Shown: positions 34,871 through 46,999, counted from the stretch's first letter. The stretch: 64,000 bases of DNA from Rheum nobile (GCA_027886185.1 WOAB01000864.1:1-64000), one strand, 5' to 3'. The notes: a model not told the origin generated them from the letters alone. A program made the numbers and translations.

Positions 34871-35348
34871 CTTGCATTTATATATTTTCTTTGTGTCCAT
34901 TCAATTACATTTATCTCTTTTCTTTTACTAACTTAAGCATCGGAGGGCCGTTGGGCTCACACCCAACGGTCTCCCTTTGACCTTTCTTTTATGTGTTTTA
35001 AGATGATTCAAACAGAAACAAGAGGCCTTAAAGACAGACATAGCATTCAAACGGGCGAACATTTTTATACATAAAAGCGCTTACAAATACACGATCGATC
35101 GGTACACGGGAAATAAAGGAACAACACTAAGACAACCTATTTATAAGACTTGTCCTATATAAGGTACTCTTCTTTATTACAAAGATTCTTCCCTAGAAAC
35201 ACAAGGCATGCCACACTAGCGCTCATAGCTACAGGTCGCTTCGACCGATCGTCACGCGTCTCGGCCACGGCGCAGCTAACAAAGTCTACCTGCAAAATCA
35301 AACAAGCAAGAACGAGGTATGCATAATACAAAGTATTTCACGAAATAC

Positions 35349-35374
35349 GTGACCCACGATGGTAGACGAGTCGC
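35349..35374. promoter_or_regulatory. Conserved inverted repeat 3' of the aORF (E2, degenerate)
   Basis: Counterpart of the element at 56559-56584. The arms are imperfect here (GTGACCC and GAGTCGC). It lies 115 bp beyond the aORF stop, between it and the integrase end. Confidence 0.5.
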
Positions 35375-35489
35375 CAAAACATTATCCATCCCATCTCCGC
35401 GATGGGGTACAATACGTCATTCAAATGTCTAAGTCAGAATAATCATAACACCACGAACACAATACATCGCCACCACATTAACATCAAAC

Positions 35490-37313
35490 CTAAGACTCGC
35501 TTGACCTCTCGTTGGCAATTGCATGAGGAACTTCTTGATCCTTGGTCACTTCAAGAGGCGCCTTCAACACATCCTCGATCGCTTCTTCAGTCGCTTCAGG
35601 GTCAGCCCCTTCCTCCTTCTGGTCGTCCGTGCCTAGGCCGATGAGCTTGAACAATTCATAGCCAGGATTGCCACTGGGGTAGAGATAGTCCAAACTAGCC
35701 CTCTCGTCTTTAGTCTTTCAAGCCGTGTGGTTTCCTGCCACAAATTCCTCCATCATCTCGACACGCGACTTGATACAGAAATACGTCCGCACGTCGCTAG
35801 CAATTTGAGCATCCCTTACATGAAGTTCTTCAGCATTTCCCTCCAAGTCCTCAAGGCGAGCTTGGAATTTTGTCTTAGCCGACGACAACTCACTCTCAAC
35901 AGCCTTCACACAATCCTGGGAAGCCTTCAGTTGGCCCTCTACTTGGGCAATTCACCTATCAGCTCTATCGCTCAGTTGTTGTATGGTCGAGAGAGTGGCC
36001 ATAGAGTATTGAAAGGCCTGTATTTGACGTGTCACGTAATCAGTGTCGAGAAAAGAAAAAGAAAAAGAGGAGAGACTTTTACTTACCTTCCAAGCAGCAA
36101 CCCCGACCTCGTCCATACAATCAATAGGGTGCAAGTCGCCAATATCCTTCTTGGCCTCAGAATCCACAAAATGGAGCAAATCGCTCGCCGATCTGTCCTT
36201 CAACACGCCCGTCGATGATTCTAAAGCAGCCGCCGCCTTCCTCTTTGCTCCTGACGTCTTGGACGATGGAGAGTCCACAACAATGATCCCAGCGGGCGAA
36301 GGAGCCCTAGCAAGAGCTCTCGCCGAGGAGGACGCCTTAGCAACCGACAACTTATGCTCCATAAGGCTCTTCCCAGATAAGCGAGCATTGGATCTTCCAC
36401 CATGAGATGTTGTCAAGATCGCACAACAATATAAGTAAATAGAAGTTTTGAAGACCACCCATATGCATACTTGGAGGAACGAACAAGTGTATTTGATAAT
36501 AGAGGGAGACGGCGTTGCCATTTTAGTGGGCTTAGATGTCAAAAAATTGACGTTTCGAAATGATATCTCTTCCTCAGTGAACGATAATAAAACCTTGGTC
36601 ACCTCAGCGAATTTAGAATATTTTTTCTCCTCCGGATTAGGCACTGAAAAGAAACACATGTGAGAACAAGTTAAAGAGACATCTAGTAAAAATTCGAAAA
36701 GACAAATACAATACATGATGTCCTCCAGACGTCCCGCAAGAAGGAACAGTCGAAACCCCTCTCAAGTGACTTCTCTTCTATAAAAAAGTATCGCGATCTC
36801 CATCCGCGATCATTGAAATTGAGATTCAAGGCAATTGGTTGTCTACCCTGCCTAAGACGCAATTGGAAACGAGAAAGCCTCGAGTACTTAGGTAATAAGA
36901 ATGCCAAAGTGCATCGAAATCAAAGTCAATCTCGATACTAGAAATCAGAAGGTCGACTACTCTAAGAAGACGCCATGCATGGGGCATAACTTGGCAAGGG
37001 GCAAGATTCAAGACAACCAAGAAATTACAGACCAGGTTCGAGAAAGGAAAAGTATGACCAATTTTAAAAGGATACTCAAAGAAACAAATCCACCCATCTC
37101 GGCGCCAATCAGCACGCTCGTGAGAACAAGGGAGACGAGCAACTGTCTTAGGGGGAAACTGACCTACTTCCAAGATAGTGTTTAACTCTGACTGAGTTAG
37201 GGTTCCGGCCAAAGAGTCTTCGGGGCTGAGAAGCTTCAAGGGGGTGAAACCACTGTCATCTTTCCGGGGCCGGAAGACAATGCCTTGCACTTCCTCGATC
37301 GCGAGAACACCAT
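35490..37313 (-). pseudogene. E2 aORF (antisense spliced gene)
   Basis: Starts at ATG 37313 (MVFSRSRKCKALSSG). Exon 1 contains RRDGWICFFEYPFKIGHTFPFSN and VMPHAW, with frameshifts near 37265 and 36860. Exon 2 is about 36650-36480 (PNPEEKKYSKFAEVTKV, ending TCSFLQ before GTATGC). Exon 3 is about 36405-36090 (GRSNARLSGKSL, GAKRKAAAALE, CMDEVGVAAWK before GTAAGT). Exon 4 (36018-35490) is a coiled coil with two stops, ending SRVEMMEEFVAG and a C-terminus NERSSES. The part upstream of about 36486 is duplicated at 48144-48970. Confidence 0.72.
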
Positions 37314-37598
37314 TGTAGACGAACGGTAAGAAATTTGAATATTTACTTGTAAAAGATGATGCTTTTTTTGCCGTAAAAGGAAGATGGTGAAAAGAAAAGA
37401 ACTGATCATGTATTTAAGAAGAGAAACTGCCAACCAAATCGGTCAATGCAATGGTCCAGTAAGATTCTACCATGTCATTGATTCTTTGTGATAGAATCGG
37501 CAGGAGAAGATTGCACGTAGGAAAGAAAATGATGAAAACACAATTGTCCCAACAACCGTTTGAAATCCATTCCGGCCCAGTTGTATTTTGGGGCAATT

Positions 37599-38117
37599 GT
37601 TGGGCTCCGATTTCTGGTGATCCATCGAGATGGACTATCTAGTAAAAAAGAGATTTTCTTCTAGAAGATCAGAGTAGGCGAGAAGTAGACGTTAGCCTTT
37701 AGCAGACGTTGGAGAGAATCCCGGCTCCACAACATTTGTAACGATCACCCCGAATCTCGAACGAGTTGGTTTGGATAGGTTGTAACGATAAGTTTAAATA
37801 TGAAGTTGTATTGCCGTTGTAAGGGACACAATATTATCACTACTGAATACAAGTTATAATTCACTGCTATCTTATTTGATACTACAAATAATTTTCTAGC
37901 TCAGTTCATCATTCTAAAAGTGAAGAGACCGTCGACCCAATCTCCGTATTCGATTGCTCTCTTATCCTTGGGAGATAAGCTCGTTTTATACTCGATTAAT
38001 CTTATTTGTTCCATAGTTAAGTTGATTTGGATTATTGTAGATATATTTGATTTCATCATTGTCTAGTTTCCCTTCTTAAGGCGATTTAGGTCGGTTCGAT
38101 CTTTTCGCCCCAAAACA
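37599..38117 (+). repeat. E2 3' LTR
   Basis: 519 bp, TGTTGGGCTC to CCCCAAAACA, followed by the target duplication CAAAT. A near-identical copy lies at 49256-49775. Confidence 0.88.
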
Positions 38118-38199
38118 CAAATATAATCAGGATCTATAGTAGAGTATCACATGGAGTACACGTGATGTTTTATTTAGGGAAAATGCACCAAAAGACGCC

Positions 38200-38885
38200 T
38201 TACGAACTTTCATTAACTGAATATTTCAAAGCCACATTCCAAACTTCTCTAGGGAGAGAAAAATCCCAGGATCTAAAACCAAGAGTCCATGGTTGAAGTC
38301 TAGCAAGTTTATGGGCAACACAATTCTCATATCTTCTAGTGTGAGACCACCAAATTCTACTAAAATTACCGGAAATCAGCAAGATGTCTTGGACCACCAT
38401 CATAATCGCGTGCGGGCATATGTCCTTCTTCTCCAAGACTTGGATAATATTAAGGAAATCACTTTCCACCATAAGGTTTTGAAACCCATGAGCAAGAGCA
38501 AGTTGAAGACCCTTGAAAATTGCATACGCCTCAACAAGAAGGGGTTGTTGATGGTTGGAAGATTAATCCGAGACAGCAACAATGACAGCTCCTTTGTGAT
38601 CCCTAATAATAGCTCTGTAGCCAGTACCCTTCTCCTCCATCATAGATGCATCAACATTCAGCTTGGCTTCCCTTTAGGAGGAGGTAACCACCTCGTTTGT
38701 TGGCCTATGCTCCTAACCGAATGAGAGATAGAGGAACCCTTAATCTCATTCGCCAATGAAATACATTCTTCAAAGACCACCACTTCAGCCTTGAAATTTC
38801 CTTCAAAGACAAAGGAGTTCTTTCTATTCCACAAACTCTAAATTCCAATCACAAAAAGTGAAAACTCTCCCGCCGTAAGCTTAAA
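38200..38885 (-). pseudogene. LINE-type RNase H-like fragment
   Basis: On the minus strand: SLWNRKNSFVFEGNF (about 38835), then KLNVDAS (about 38665), GTGYRAIIRDHKGAVIVAV, LVEAYAIFKGLQLALAHGF, LMVESDFLNIIQVLE and RRYENCVAHKLARLQ, ending at the stop near 38200. This is the RVT_3 RNase H-like domain found behind plant LINE reverse transcriptases, with the D...E...D...D series visible. A stop and a frameshift (about 38570) break it. Duplicated at 49862-50530. Confidence 0.72.
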
Positions 38886-38929
38886 GGCCATTCCATGGAT
38901 CCAGTCGACCCCTTCTGATGAGGGGTTTG

Positions 38930-39189
38930 TCGTAGACACCTATCAAATAACCTCAAAAACCTAACTAACGTAGTAGGGTAAATAAGGATCGATCCCACAG
39001 GGAGATAAGCAATCTTCCTGTAAGCAAAGGTTGTATGCCAGGAGTAACAAAAGGGGGGATTTACGTTTGTATCAAGTAACAATGTAAATCAATGCAAAAT
39101 ATGTAATCAATGGGTGAGAAGTAACTTAGCCAGACAAATATCCACACTTCAGTTTGATTGGTTGATCCTAGATTATCTCCAATTCCTAC
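38930..39189 (-). repeat. Dispersed repeat R, 3' half
   Basis: Reverse-complement match to about 15965-16215. It ends exactly at the E3 LTR; its continuation (the 5' half) is found only at 59373-59940, next to E5. Confidence 0.6.
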
Positions 39190-39817
39190 TGTTGGGCCAT
39201 GATTTTAGTTGGCCTTCAGAAGAGGCGGCCCAATACGCGAAGACACTTCTTGACGATGAAGCGACCAGGTGACGAATCAACCAGACGACAAAGAGACCAA
39301 AATCAAACGATGGGAGCCAAGGACAAGACAGTGCCATGATCAGAAGCATTACAAAAATGTCCAGATCCCATGCAACGGCTACGAGCCTGCAAGATCAAAG
39401 TCATAAATGTCATAAGATTATGGCATATCCAGCAATTAAAGTCAACTAGCGAAGATCACGGATGAGTAAATGCCCGAATCTTTCTAGAGATTGAATGTAT
39501 ATAAAGGGTTCTCTGAAGATCATTGAAAAGGACAAGTACGCTCGAACATAATACAATCAACAACATTTTTCTCTCTATATTCATCCAAGTTCATTGGTTC
39601 GGAGTCGTTGTTCTAGCATTTAGACATCCGACAACCTTTACCTTTGGTTCGATCGACCCCCTACTCGAAGGGGGCAAGCCAGTTTCCACGTTATTTCTAG
39701 TTCATTACATTCCATTTTGTATTTGATTCGGATTATCTAGATATCATCGATCTAATTGTTGTCTAGTTGCCCTTCTTTAAGCGATTTAGGTCGGTTCGAT
39801 CTTTTTCGCCCAAAACA
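39190..39817 (+). repeat. E3 5' LTR
   Basis: 628 bp, TGTTGGGCCATG to CGCCCAAAACA. The same length and family as the two E5 LTRs. Confidence 0.88.
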
Positions 39818-39886
39818 ATTTGGCGCCCACCGTGGGGCATCTAGCCAATCAACGATCCAATCATCAAAACCAAAGCTCGTCCCACC

Positions 39887-41421
39887 ATGACTGGCTCAGA
39901 GAACGCCGTGATCTCCAACGAAGATCCAACCCAGAGCAACGTTCAAATCGAGAATCAGGAAGAAAATGTCATCGTCCAACCTGTTGCAGAATCGCAGATA
40001 CAAGAGCTTGCAAAATCCATGAGCGTCCTTCAGGAAGAACTGGCCCAACAATGGACCAGAACCGAAATGCTCAGTACTCAATCTAAATCAGAAATATCTC
40101 GACTAACCCGTGAGAACGAATTTCTAAGATCACAGGTACAGACGTCCTCATCAATTCCTAGAGGATCAAGACGTATAGTCAACACAGAAGGACTGTCCAT
40201 TCGACTCGATCTGGACGGAGCAGACGTAGCACCCGTAATAGAGACCAATGCTTCCCAGCATACTGGTACGTTTCAGACCCCTCCAGTCACCCTTGTTATG
40301 ACTAACATGCCAAACTCTGCGGCCGAGCCCCTCGGGACTCGAGCAACCCATCCACAGGCAACAGGACCGGTCGATCTCTAAGCCCTCATACAGCAAGCCG
40401 TCAATGAGCACATGAAGACTCTAGACGACCGTATCGTACGGATCCCAGGAGTCCCCCAGCCGATCGAGAGAGAGGCAATCGACGGATACGAAGACTCGCC
40501 TTTCACAGAGGCGATTGCACGCGTTGAGATTCCGAAAAAGTTCTACGTCCCCAACATGTCCAACTACGATGGGACCGGGGACCCGGACGACCACGTTTAA
40601 ATTTACAAGCAAAAATTAATGACTATTTCGATTCCTAGAGGGAACCGTGAAGCAGTCATATGCAAAAGCTTTGGCACGACTCTCGTAGGACCCGCACTAA
40701 CCTGGCTCATGCATTTACCATAGGGTTCCATCGCTTCCTTTGCCGACCTGGTCAAATCATTCAAAAATCAGTTCGCCAGCAGTCGTCGATTAGAAAAACA
40801 GTCAAGCGACCTATACAAGATCGTTCAGAGATGCAGCGAGCCCCTGAGGGACTATCTTAACAGGTACAACAAGGAAAAGGTCGCGATCCCGCACTTTGAC
40901 GTCCCAACATCGATCGAAGCATTTCGCCGAGGACTGGTCAGAGGTAGCGAACTCTACCGCAAGCTGACCAAGTACCCATGCCGAAGTTTCGAAGACGTAC
41001 AAGCCAAGACCATTGGCACAAGTCAGACTCGAAAAAGACGAGGAACCCTCCAAGACAAACAAGAGTCCCGATTGAACTGACCGAAAGGCATCTTCGGACG
41101 ATCGGCGTGATCGGAGATACCAACCATACCCAAAAGGTCGAAACGACCACAATCAGGTAAACAATTTTTTCGACAGGACCCAGGATTGGCGAAACAACCC
41201 CGCTCTTCCCCCGAAGCTTCACTCCTAAAACTTCAACATATCCGTATCGGAGCTCGTAAAAAGCTTTGACAAGTATGGAAAGGAAGTGAGGTGGCCTCGG
41301 AAGAGTGACAAGCCAGACGCCAGGAAAGACATGAACCGATGGTGCGAGGTTCACGAAGATCATGGACACTCGACGGACAAATGCATAGCCCTTCGCAAAG
41401 AAGTCGCGAGACTCCTCGCGT
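39887..41421 (+). pseudogene. E3 gag remnant
   Basis: Opens at ATG 39887 (MTGSENAVISNEDPTQSN) and reads through a helical QELAKSMSVLQEELAQQ region to a TAA at about 40381. The core follows (YDGTGDPDDHV, from about 40412), with further stops at about 40600 and 40723. The C-terminal knuckle WCEVHEDHGHSTDKC is at about 41342. Non-functional. Confidence 0.8.
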
Positions 41422-41636
41422 AAGGGTTACTACACGACGTCATCTCAGATAAAGCCAAAGCGACCCTCGATCGAAGGGACAAGGTAACATCTGACAAACC
41501 GTCCTCTCCGATTCCTACAAAAATTGTTAACATTATTTCAGGAGGGTCGGACGTATGTGGAAACACGTACTCAGCCGCCAAAAGACATGCTCAAGGAAGC
41601 AGAGGCAACAAACCAGCCCAGGTAGAGACAAGACAG

Positions 41637-42146
41637 TTGCAAATCTCCGACGCTCCGACCATCACCTTCGACGACTCGGAGGCTCAAGAGTTGGGCGACC
41701 ACCACGACGGTTTGGTAATCTCACTGTCAATTAGCAATTGCCTTATCCGTCGCGTTCTAATTGACACAGGTAGATCCACCAACTTGTTGACACTGGACGC
41801 CTTAAAAGGGATGGGTTTAAGCGAGGACGACTTAACCAGAAACTCCACCCCATTAGTCGAATTCAGTGGGGAAGTTAAGTACACCCAGGGCAAAATCGTG
41901 TTAACAACGTATGCCGATGGAGTCAACCAACAGGTAAAATTCTTAATACTCGACTGCCCATCCCCATACAATGCAATCCTTGGCAAACCATGGATCCACG
42001 CCATGAAAGTTGTACCTTCCACTTACCACCAGACAATAAAATTTCCTACCAAGTGGGAGGTACAGGAAATAAAAGGCGACCAGAGAGCCGCCAAGGAATG
42101 TTACATCACTTTAATGAAAGGAACAGTCGACAAATCATCCGCATAG
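41637..42146 (+). pseudogene. E3 protease
   Basis: Open frame with LIDTGRSTNLL (the usual Ser after DTG is followed differently here: DTGRS instead of DTGSS in E1 and E5) and ILGKPWIH. Ends at a stop before RT. Confidence 0.78.
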
Positions 42147-42215
42147 TAATCACAGTATGGCGAAGGGATCCCGCGATATGTCGAACCAGAAACGGAACAA
42201 CTCGATGAGATCGCG

Positions 42216-43484
42216 TTGGATCCCTCAAAGCCAACACAAACAGTAAGGGTCGGATCAAATCTAAACGATTCGACTAGAGCAGATCCCACATACCCTCCAG
42301 TCAAGCAAAAAAGGAGAAAGTTCACGCCCGAGCGTAACAAAATCGTGGACAATGAAGTAAAAAACCTACTTGAGATAGGTAGAATAAGGGAGGTGAAATA
42401 TACCGACTGGTTAGTAAACGTCGTCGTGGTCCAAAAGAAGAACGGGAAGTGGAGAGTATGCATCGACTTCATAGATCTAAACAAAGCCTGTCCAAAGGAC
42501 TCTTTTCCACTACCACACATCGACGCAATTGTTGACGCGACCGTTGGGCACGAAATGCTGACATTCATGGACGCGTTCAATGGATACAATCAAATCCTCA
42601 TGGTTCCCGAGGATCAAGAGAAGACAGCCTTCATACAAGCCAAGGTATGTACTGCTACAAAGTAATGCCCTTCAGACTAAAAAATGCAGGGGCCACGTAC
42701 CAAAGGTTGGTGAAAAAGATGTTCAAAGAACAGATCCGCGACACCATGGAAGTATATATCGGTGACATGCTCATCAAATCTAAAGAAGCGGGGGACCATA
42801 TCGAACACCTTAAGGAAGCCTTCGAGGTACTTAAAAGGTACAACTTGAAGTTAAACCCGACCAAATGCTCTTTCGGAGTGTCCTCATGGAAATTCTTAGG
42901 CTACATGGTCACTCAAAGAGGGTTCGAAGCTGGTCCCGACCAGATCAGGGCAGTCGTTAACCTCAGGTCCCCCCGGTGCGTTAAGGACGTCCAAAAGCTG
43001 ACAGGGCGGACAGTAGCATTGAATAGATTCATATCCAAGTCGTCGGATAAATGCAAGCTCTTCTACGAGGCCCTGAAAAAGAACAAATTGTTCGACTGGA
43101 TGGCTACACACGAGTAGGCTTTCCAAGACCTAAAGGCATATTTAGCAAGTCCACTCTAACTAGCCAAACCACGACGAGCCATTACCACTTTATTTAGCCG
43201 TATCAGAATCAGCGGTCAGCGCAGAACTGACAAGGGAAGAAGACGGTAAACAATCGCCGGTCTACTATGTGAGTCGCTCCTTACTACCCGCCGAAACCAG
43301 GTACACACCACTTGAAAAGCTGGTCTTAGCATTACTCATGGCCTCGAATAAACTACGACCCTACTTTGAATCATATGCTATTATTGTAAGAACTAACCAT
43401 CCCATGAAGATAGTCATGAGGAAACCAGAATTTACAGGACGAATGGCCAAATGGGCCATACATCTCAGCGGATTCAACATTGAC
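42216..43484 (+). pseudogene. E3 reverse transcriptase and start of RNase H
   Basis: WRVCIDFIDLNKACPKDSFP and MPFRLKNAGATYQ are in different frames (shift near 42650). The catalytic motif is YIGD at about 42757, so the first of the paired aspartates is lost. A stop at about 43115 and a frameshift near 43170 follow. The sequence is cut at IHLSGF. Confidence 0.8.
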
Positions 43485-43573
43485 GCTCCGTCTGTATGGA
43501 GTTGCCACGTGCCCCTGTTTTCTTCGTCTTTTAGCTTTTTGACTTCTTTTGTGGCTTCTTGTTCCAGGGGAGT
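43482..43573 (-). pseudogene. Inverted RNase H scrap at the breakpoint
   Basis: Reverse complement of an E3/E5-type RNase H segment (compare 55200-55291, GTWQLHTDGAS region). It is joined to the end of copy A with GAC shared at the junction, and to E4 LTR-like DNA on the other side. Confidence 0.7.
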
Positions 43574-44350
43574 AGGTCAGACTGGATTCGACCGGAGATA
43601 ACGATGTTTGATCGGTGGGCGTAGAGCGGTGTTTCTCAACGGGGTGAGTGGTGAAGATCCCCTGCTTATGCGTGCGTATTTTTAGAGTTAATTATGCGTG
43701 AGAGTATGCTATGTCCCCCTCTTTCCAGCCCTCCTCCCCCTCTTATCTCTTTCGAATCCAAATATGGTAAGTGCCTTTTCTTCTGACCGTTTCCTTGTGA
43801 TCTTGCCAGATCTTGTCTTCAACGCCGGGAGTAACTGCTGGGATTCTGTACTTAATTTCTGCCATTATTGTGGTGCTTGAATGCTGTGGCCGTTGCTCCA
43901 TCCTAGCACATTAATGCTCTGCGAGATCTTCGCGATTTGTCGGGCAGCGTTCGACTGGGGAGGCTTCGACGACTACTTTACGTTTTTCCCCTGTTCTTCC
44001 GACTCGTCTTGGGCTTGGGCTTATCTCGCCCGATCTGACTTCCAAGGGAGATGCTGGTCCCAACAATAGCCCCGAGTTGTTTGGGATTCGGCAAGGTGAG
44101 TGAGCGGAATCCAAGGCAACTTCCTAAGCCATGATCTCCACCATCCGTTTTTGGCACGGCTTCCCAGGGCTACGTGGCGGGAGTTTGGAGCGTGATGCAA
44201 CGTTTCTGCAGGTTCATCATCTCCCTCCATAAATTCAGAGCAAACCTTTAGCGATTCAACTTCACTATTCCTCTCTTGCAAGTTTCTCTGGTAGGTTTCT
44301 TCCGTTCTTCCACTATAGCTTTTCGATTTCCTCCTCTTTCTGTCTTCGAC

Positions 44351-46270
44351 ATGGTGTCTAGAGAATCTTCGGAGTCGTCGGTGACTCACTCGGACTCGCG
44401 CAAGGACAAAGCTCCTCCCCTCTTCATTCTGAAGGAGTCCGACGCTCTGACAAGCACCTTGTCCCAGGCGGAGCTAGAGCAGATCCTTCAGGTTGGGGGT
44501 TTTCCTCCGGAGACGGTTGCAAGGCTGCCTCACCCGGACGAGGGGGCTGACGCCCAATATGAGGGCTGGGTATGTTTTTATGCATACCCGTTCCGAATTG
44601 GTCACAGGTTTCCTTTTTCTCCCCTTGTCAGGGACTTCCTGGCCACTTTGGTGCTAGCGCCATGTCAGGTGATGCCACATGCATGGAGGGTTCTTAGGGG
44701 TCTGAATCTTGTAAACGTTCAATATGGGGCTGGTTTTGATTTCGACGCCCTGTGGTACAATTATTTCCTTCGGTCGAAGAGTTCTTCCCGTGTTCAGTTG
44801 CGCATTCGACGGGGTCGGAAGCCTTTAGTGCTTAATCTTGACATAAATGACCGCGGATGGGGGTCAAAGTTCTTTTTTGTCGAGCGTTCGTCTCTGGAGG
44901 AGAGGGGAGAGTGCTCGTTCTTGTTGACGGAGTGGCGAGTAGAGAGTATGTATTTATCTTCTCTTTTGCTTGTTTGTGTGTCTTAACTTTTTGCTTTAAC
45001 TTTTCTTTTTTGTAGTTCCTGAGGCGGAAGATCTGGAGGTGAATGCTCAGTCGGAAGGGTTGTCAAGGATTGTCCTTAGTGTTCCTGCGTCGGAAAGAAA
45101 GTTTGTCAACGTCAATCTGTTATCGGCTTCCCTTGCCGCTCAAGACGATATGTCGACCATCTCGTCGTCTCGTGTCAAGAGTAAGTTTTTGATCTCTGTA
45201 GTTTTCTCTATTCCTTTCTTGCCTTGTCGCATGCTTTATGATCTTTTCATGTTGTCTGTCGTGTCAGCTTCTCCTGGTGGTCGAACAAGTGCTCGCTTGA
45301 GAGGAGTGTCTGGAAAGGGTTTGATCGAGCAGAGGAAGGCGGAAGCCAAAGTCGCATCGAGCAAGTCAGTTCCGACGGACCCGGTGCCTCAAGTCAGAGT
45401 TGGCTCCAAGAGGAAAGCGGGCGTTCCCTCTGGTGATGTTAAGACAGAGGAGGTTCCTATGAAGAGAGAGGTGACCGCTGAAGGGATCGACAAGATTGGC
45501 GCAGTCGGTCAATCGATCACCGACCTCTTTCATGCCCAGGATCCGACTCTGAAGTCGGAAGTCGATGACATCTCTCCCCTGGATTGCATTGGTGAGGCGG
45601 GGTGTTCCGCGTGGAGGGTAAGTTGTTTTTGTTTGTGTTTTTTCATTTTTCCTTCCCTTTTGTCGACTGAGTTTTTTGACTGTTGTTATATTTTCTTCCT
45701 TAGACCTTTCAGTACCTCTTGGGGGCATACTCTGGTGTCAAGACGATGGTTGTCAAGGCCGAGGAAAGGGCTGCTAGGTCGGAGTCCGCCCTTGCGTCTT
45801 TAAGGAGCAAGCTAGAAGGGGCGGAGAGTCGCTGTCGAGAGGTTGAGCGTCGCTTTGCTAGGGAGCTGAAGAGTTGTCAGGAGGAGTTAGTCGTATGCCG
45901 AAAAGAACTTGACGACAGCCGATCGGGTGTCGAGGAGGAGGTGAAGCAGGCTCAGATCGAAGCTGGCCGGATCGCATGCGACGTAGGCGCCTTTCATGCA
46001 TTGAAGTCGCGTGTCGAGATGATGGAGGAGTTTGATGAAGGCAAGAATGAGCTTTGGGATATGAAGGCAGAGTAGGAGACCATGGATTCCCTGTTTCCAA
46101 AGGGGAATCCTGGTTTAGAGCTCTTCCAACTGGCTGGCGTCGGAGAGGAGACTTTGGACGGAGATGTCGGTGAGGATGAGGCCCACTCCAGCTATGCTGA
46201 GCCGCTCGAGCCCCAGCCTTCTCTAGAGCCAGCCCCTGTCGAAGGCAATGTTGCTGCCCTCGACGCCTGA
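44351..46270 (+). CDS. E4 aORF: best preserved antisense spliced gene
   Basis: Four exons with good sites: 44351-44945 (donor GTATGT), 45016-45180 (acceptor TTGTAG, donor GTAAGT), 45268-45617 (acceptor GTCAG, donor GTAAGT) and 45704 onward (acceptor CCTTAG). Joins are phase 1, 1 and 0. Exon 1 holds EGWVCFYAYPFRIGHRFPFSP and VMPHAWRVLRG, resembling the Transposase_28 'gypsy type transposon' domain. Exon 3 is basic (KRKAGV) and ends DCIGEAGCSAWR. Exon 4 is a long coiled coil with SRVEMMEEFDEGKNELWDMK. A single TAG at 46072-46074 interrupts the last exon; the frame then continues to 46270. The protein acts in an unknown way. Gene conservation across elements suggests past selection. Confidence 0.7.
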
Positions 46271-46337
46271 TCTATTTTTTCTTATGTAGTCTGATTCGTT
46301 GCCCCACCTGTGTGTGGGTTTGGATTTATGTGTTTTG

Positions 46338-46363
46338 GCGACCCGTCTACCATCGCGGGTCGC
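46338..46363. promoter_or_regulatory. Conserved inverted repeat 3' of the aORF (E4, first copy)
   Basis: Perfect arms GCGACCCG and CGGGTCGC around a 10-nt loop, 68 bp after the aORF stop. Confidence 0.6.
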
Positions 46364-46424
46364 AGAGTGTTTTTGACAGATATTTCTGAAGTCCTACATG
46401 TGTGTAGGCAAACAATGTGTTTTG

Positions 46425-46450
46425 GCGACCCGTCTACCATCACGAGTCGC
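46425..46450. promoter_or_regulatory. Conserved inverted repeat 3' of the aORF (E4, second copy)
   Basis: A near copy of 46338-46363 with the preceding TGTGTTTTG also repeated. One arm has one mismatch (CGAGTCGC). Confidence 0.55.
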
Positions 46451-46999
46451 GTGTTTGTATAAAAATGTTCGTACTTTTATTTGATGCAATCTGTTCGTAT
46501 ACATGAGATTGTATGTTCGTTCATTTCGTACATGTCGTCAGACCTTCAAGGAAATTGTCGATGACGCTTTGTGTTTTGTATGTCGGTTTCGCCCGTGTGC
46601 TCCGTCGAGTGGGGCTCGCCGTATGTATGTGTTTAAAGAAGGCTTGTAAATGTTTGTGTATGTGTTAGTCATGACTTTATGCCGGGGAGGTAAGCAATAT
46701 GTCTCTATTGCATGAATGTAATAAGGTGTCTTACCTTATGTTTTGTATAAGGCAGGCGGTGTGCCGACGTGCCTGTGTTGTTCATCTCCCCGTGTTCCGA
46801 TCGATCGTATAGATGTAATGTAAGCACTTTTTACGGATGACTGGATCCAATGTGTATGTTGATGTTGTTATGCACTCACGTTTTTGTAAGGAGGAGGCCC
46901 TCACTTAGTGTCAAATGCTAGTTTTTAAAGAGTAGAGATGCGTATGCGATAATAAGCGATGTATGAAGTTATCTAATGTCGTACCTCGTTGGTTCAGAA

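Larger units (their letters stand above)
30992..38117 (+). mobile_element. E2: internally deleted Tat/Retand-type gypsy element
   Basis: The element is bounded by the 5-bp target duplication CAAAT at 30987-30991 and 38118-38122. Both ends are TGTTGGGCTC and CCCCAAAACA. The 3' LTR is 37599-38117 (519 bp). The 5' LTR (30992 to about 31473) is cut about 45 bp before its end and joined directly to late protease sequence, so the primer site, gag and most of protease are lost. RT, RNase H and integrase follow on the plus strand. The antisense aORF (37313-35490) and a TTTTGGGGCAAT purine tract come before the 3' LTR. Confidence 0.88.
36486..43484. repeat. Segmental duplication, copy A
   Basis: About 7.0 kb is repeated in direct orientation at 48144-55140. 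It spans the end of E2 (aORF part and 3' LTR), the LINE-like fragment, half of repeat R and most of E3/E5 through the RNase H start. Shared TE boundaries and shared flanks show duplication of a finished arrangement rather than separate insertions. Confidence 0.85.
39190..43484 (+). mobile_element. E3: truncated Tat/Retand-type gypsy element
   Basis: It starts with a 628-bp LTR (39190-39817) preceded by CCTAC, with a TATA box TATATAAA at 39498-39505 and primer site TGGCGCCCACCGTGGGG at 39821-39837. Gag, protease and RT/RNase H follow to 43484, where the homology to E5 breaks. It is the duplicate of E5, so it has no 3' LTR, integrase or aORF of its own. Confidence 0.85.
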
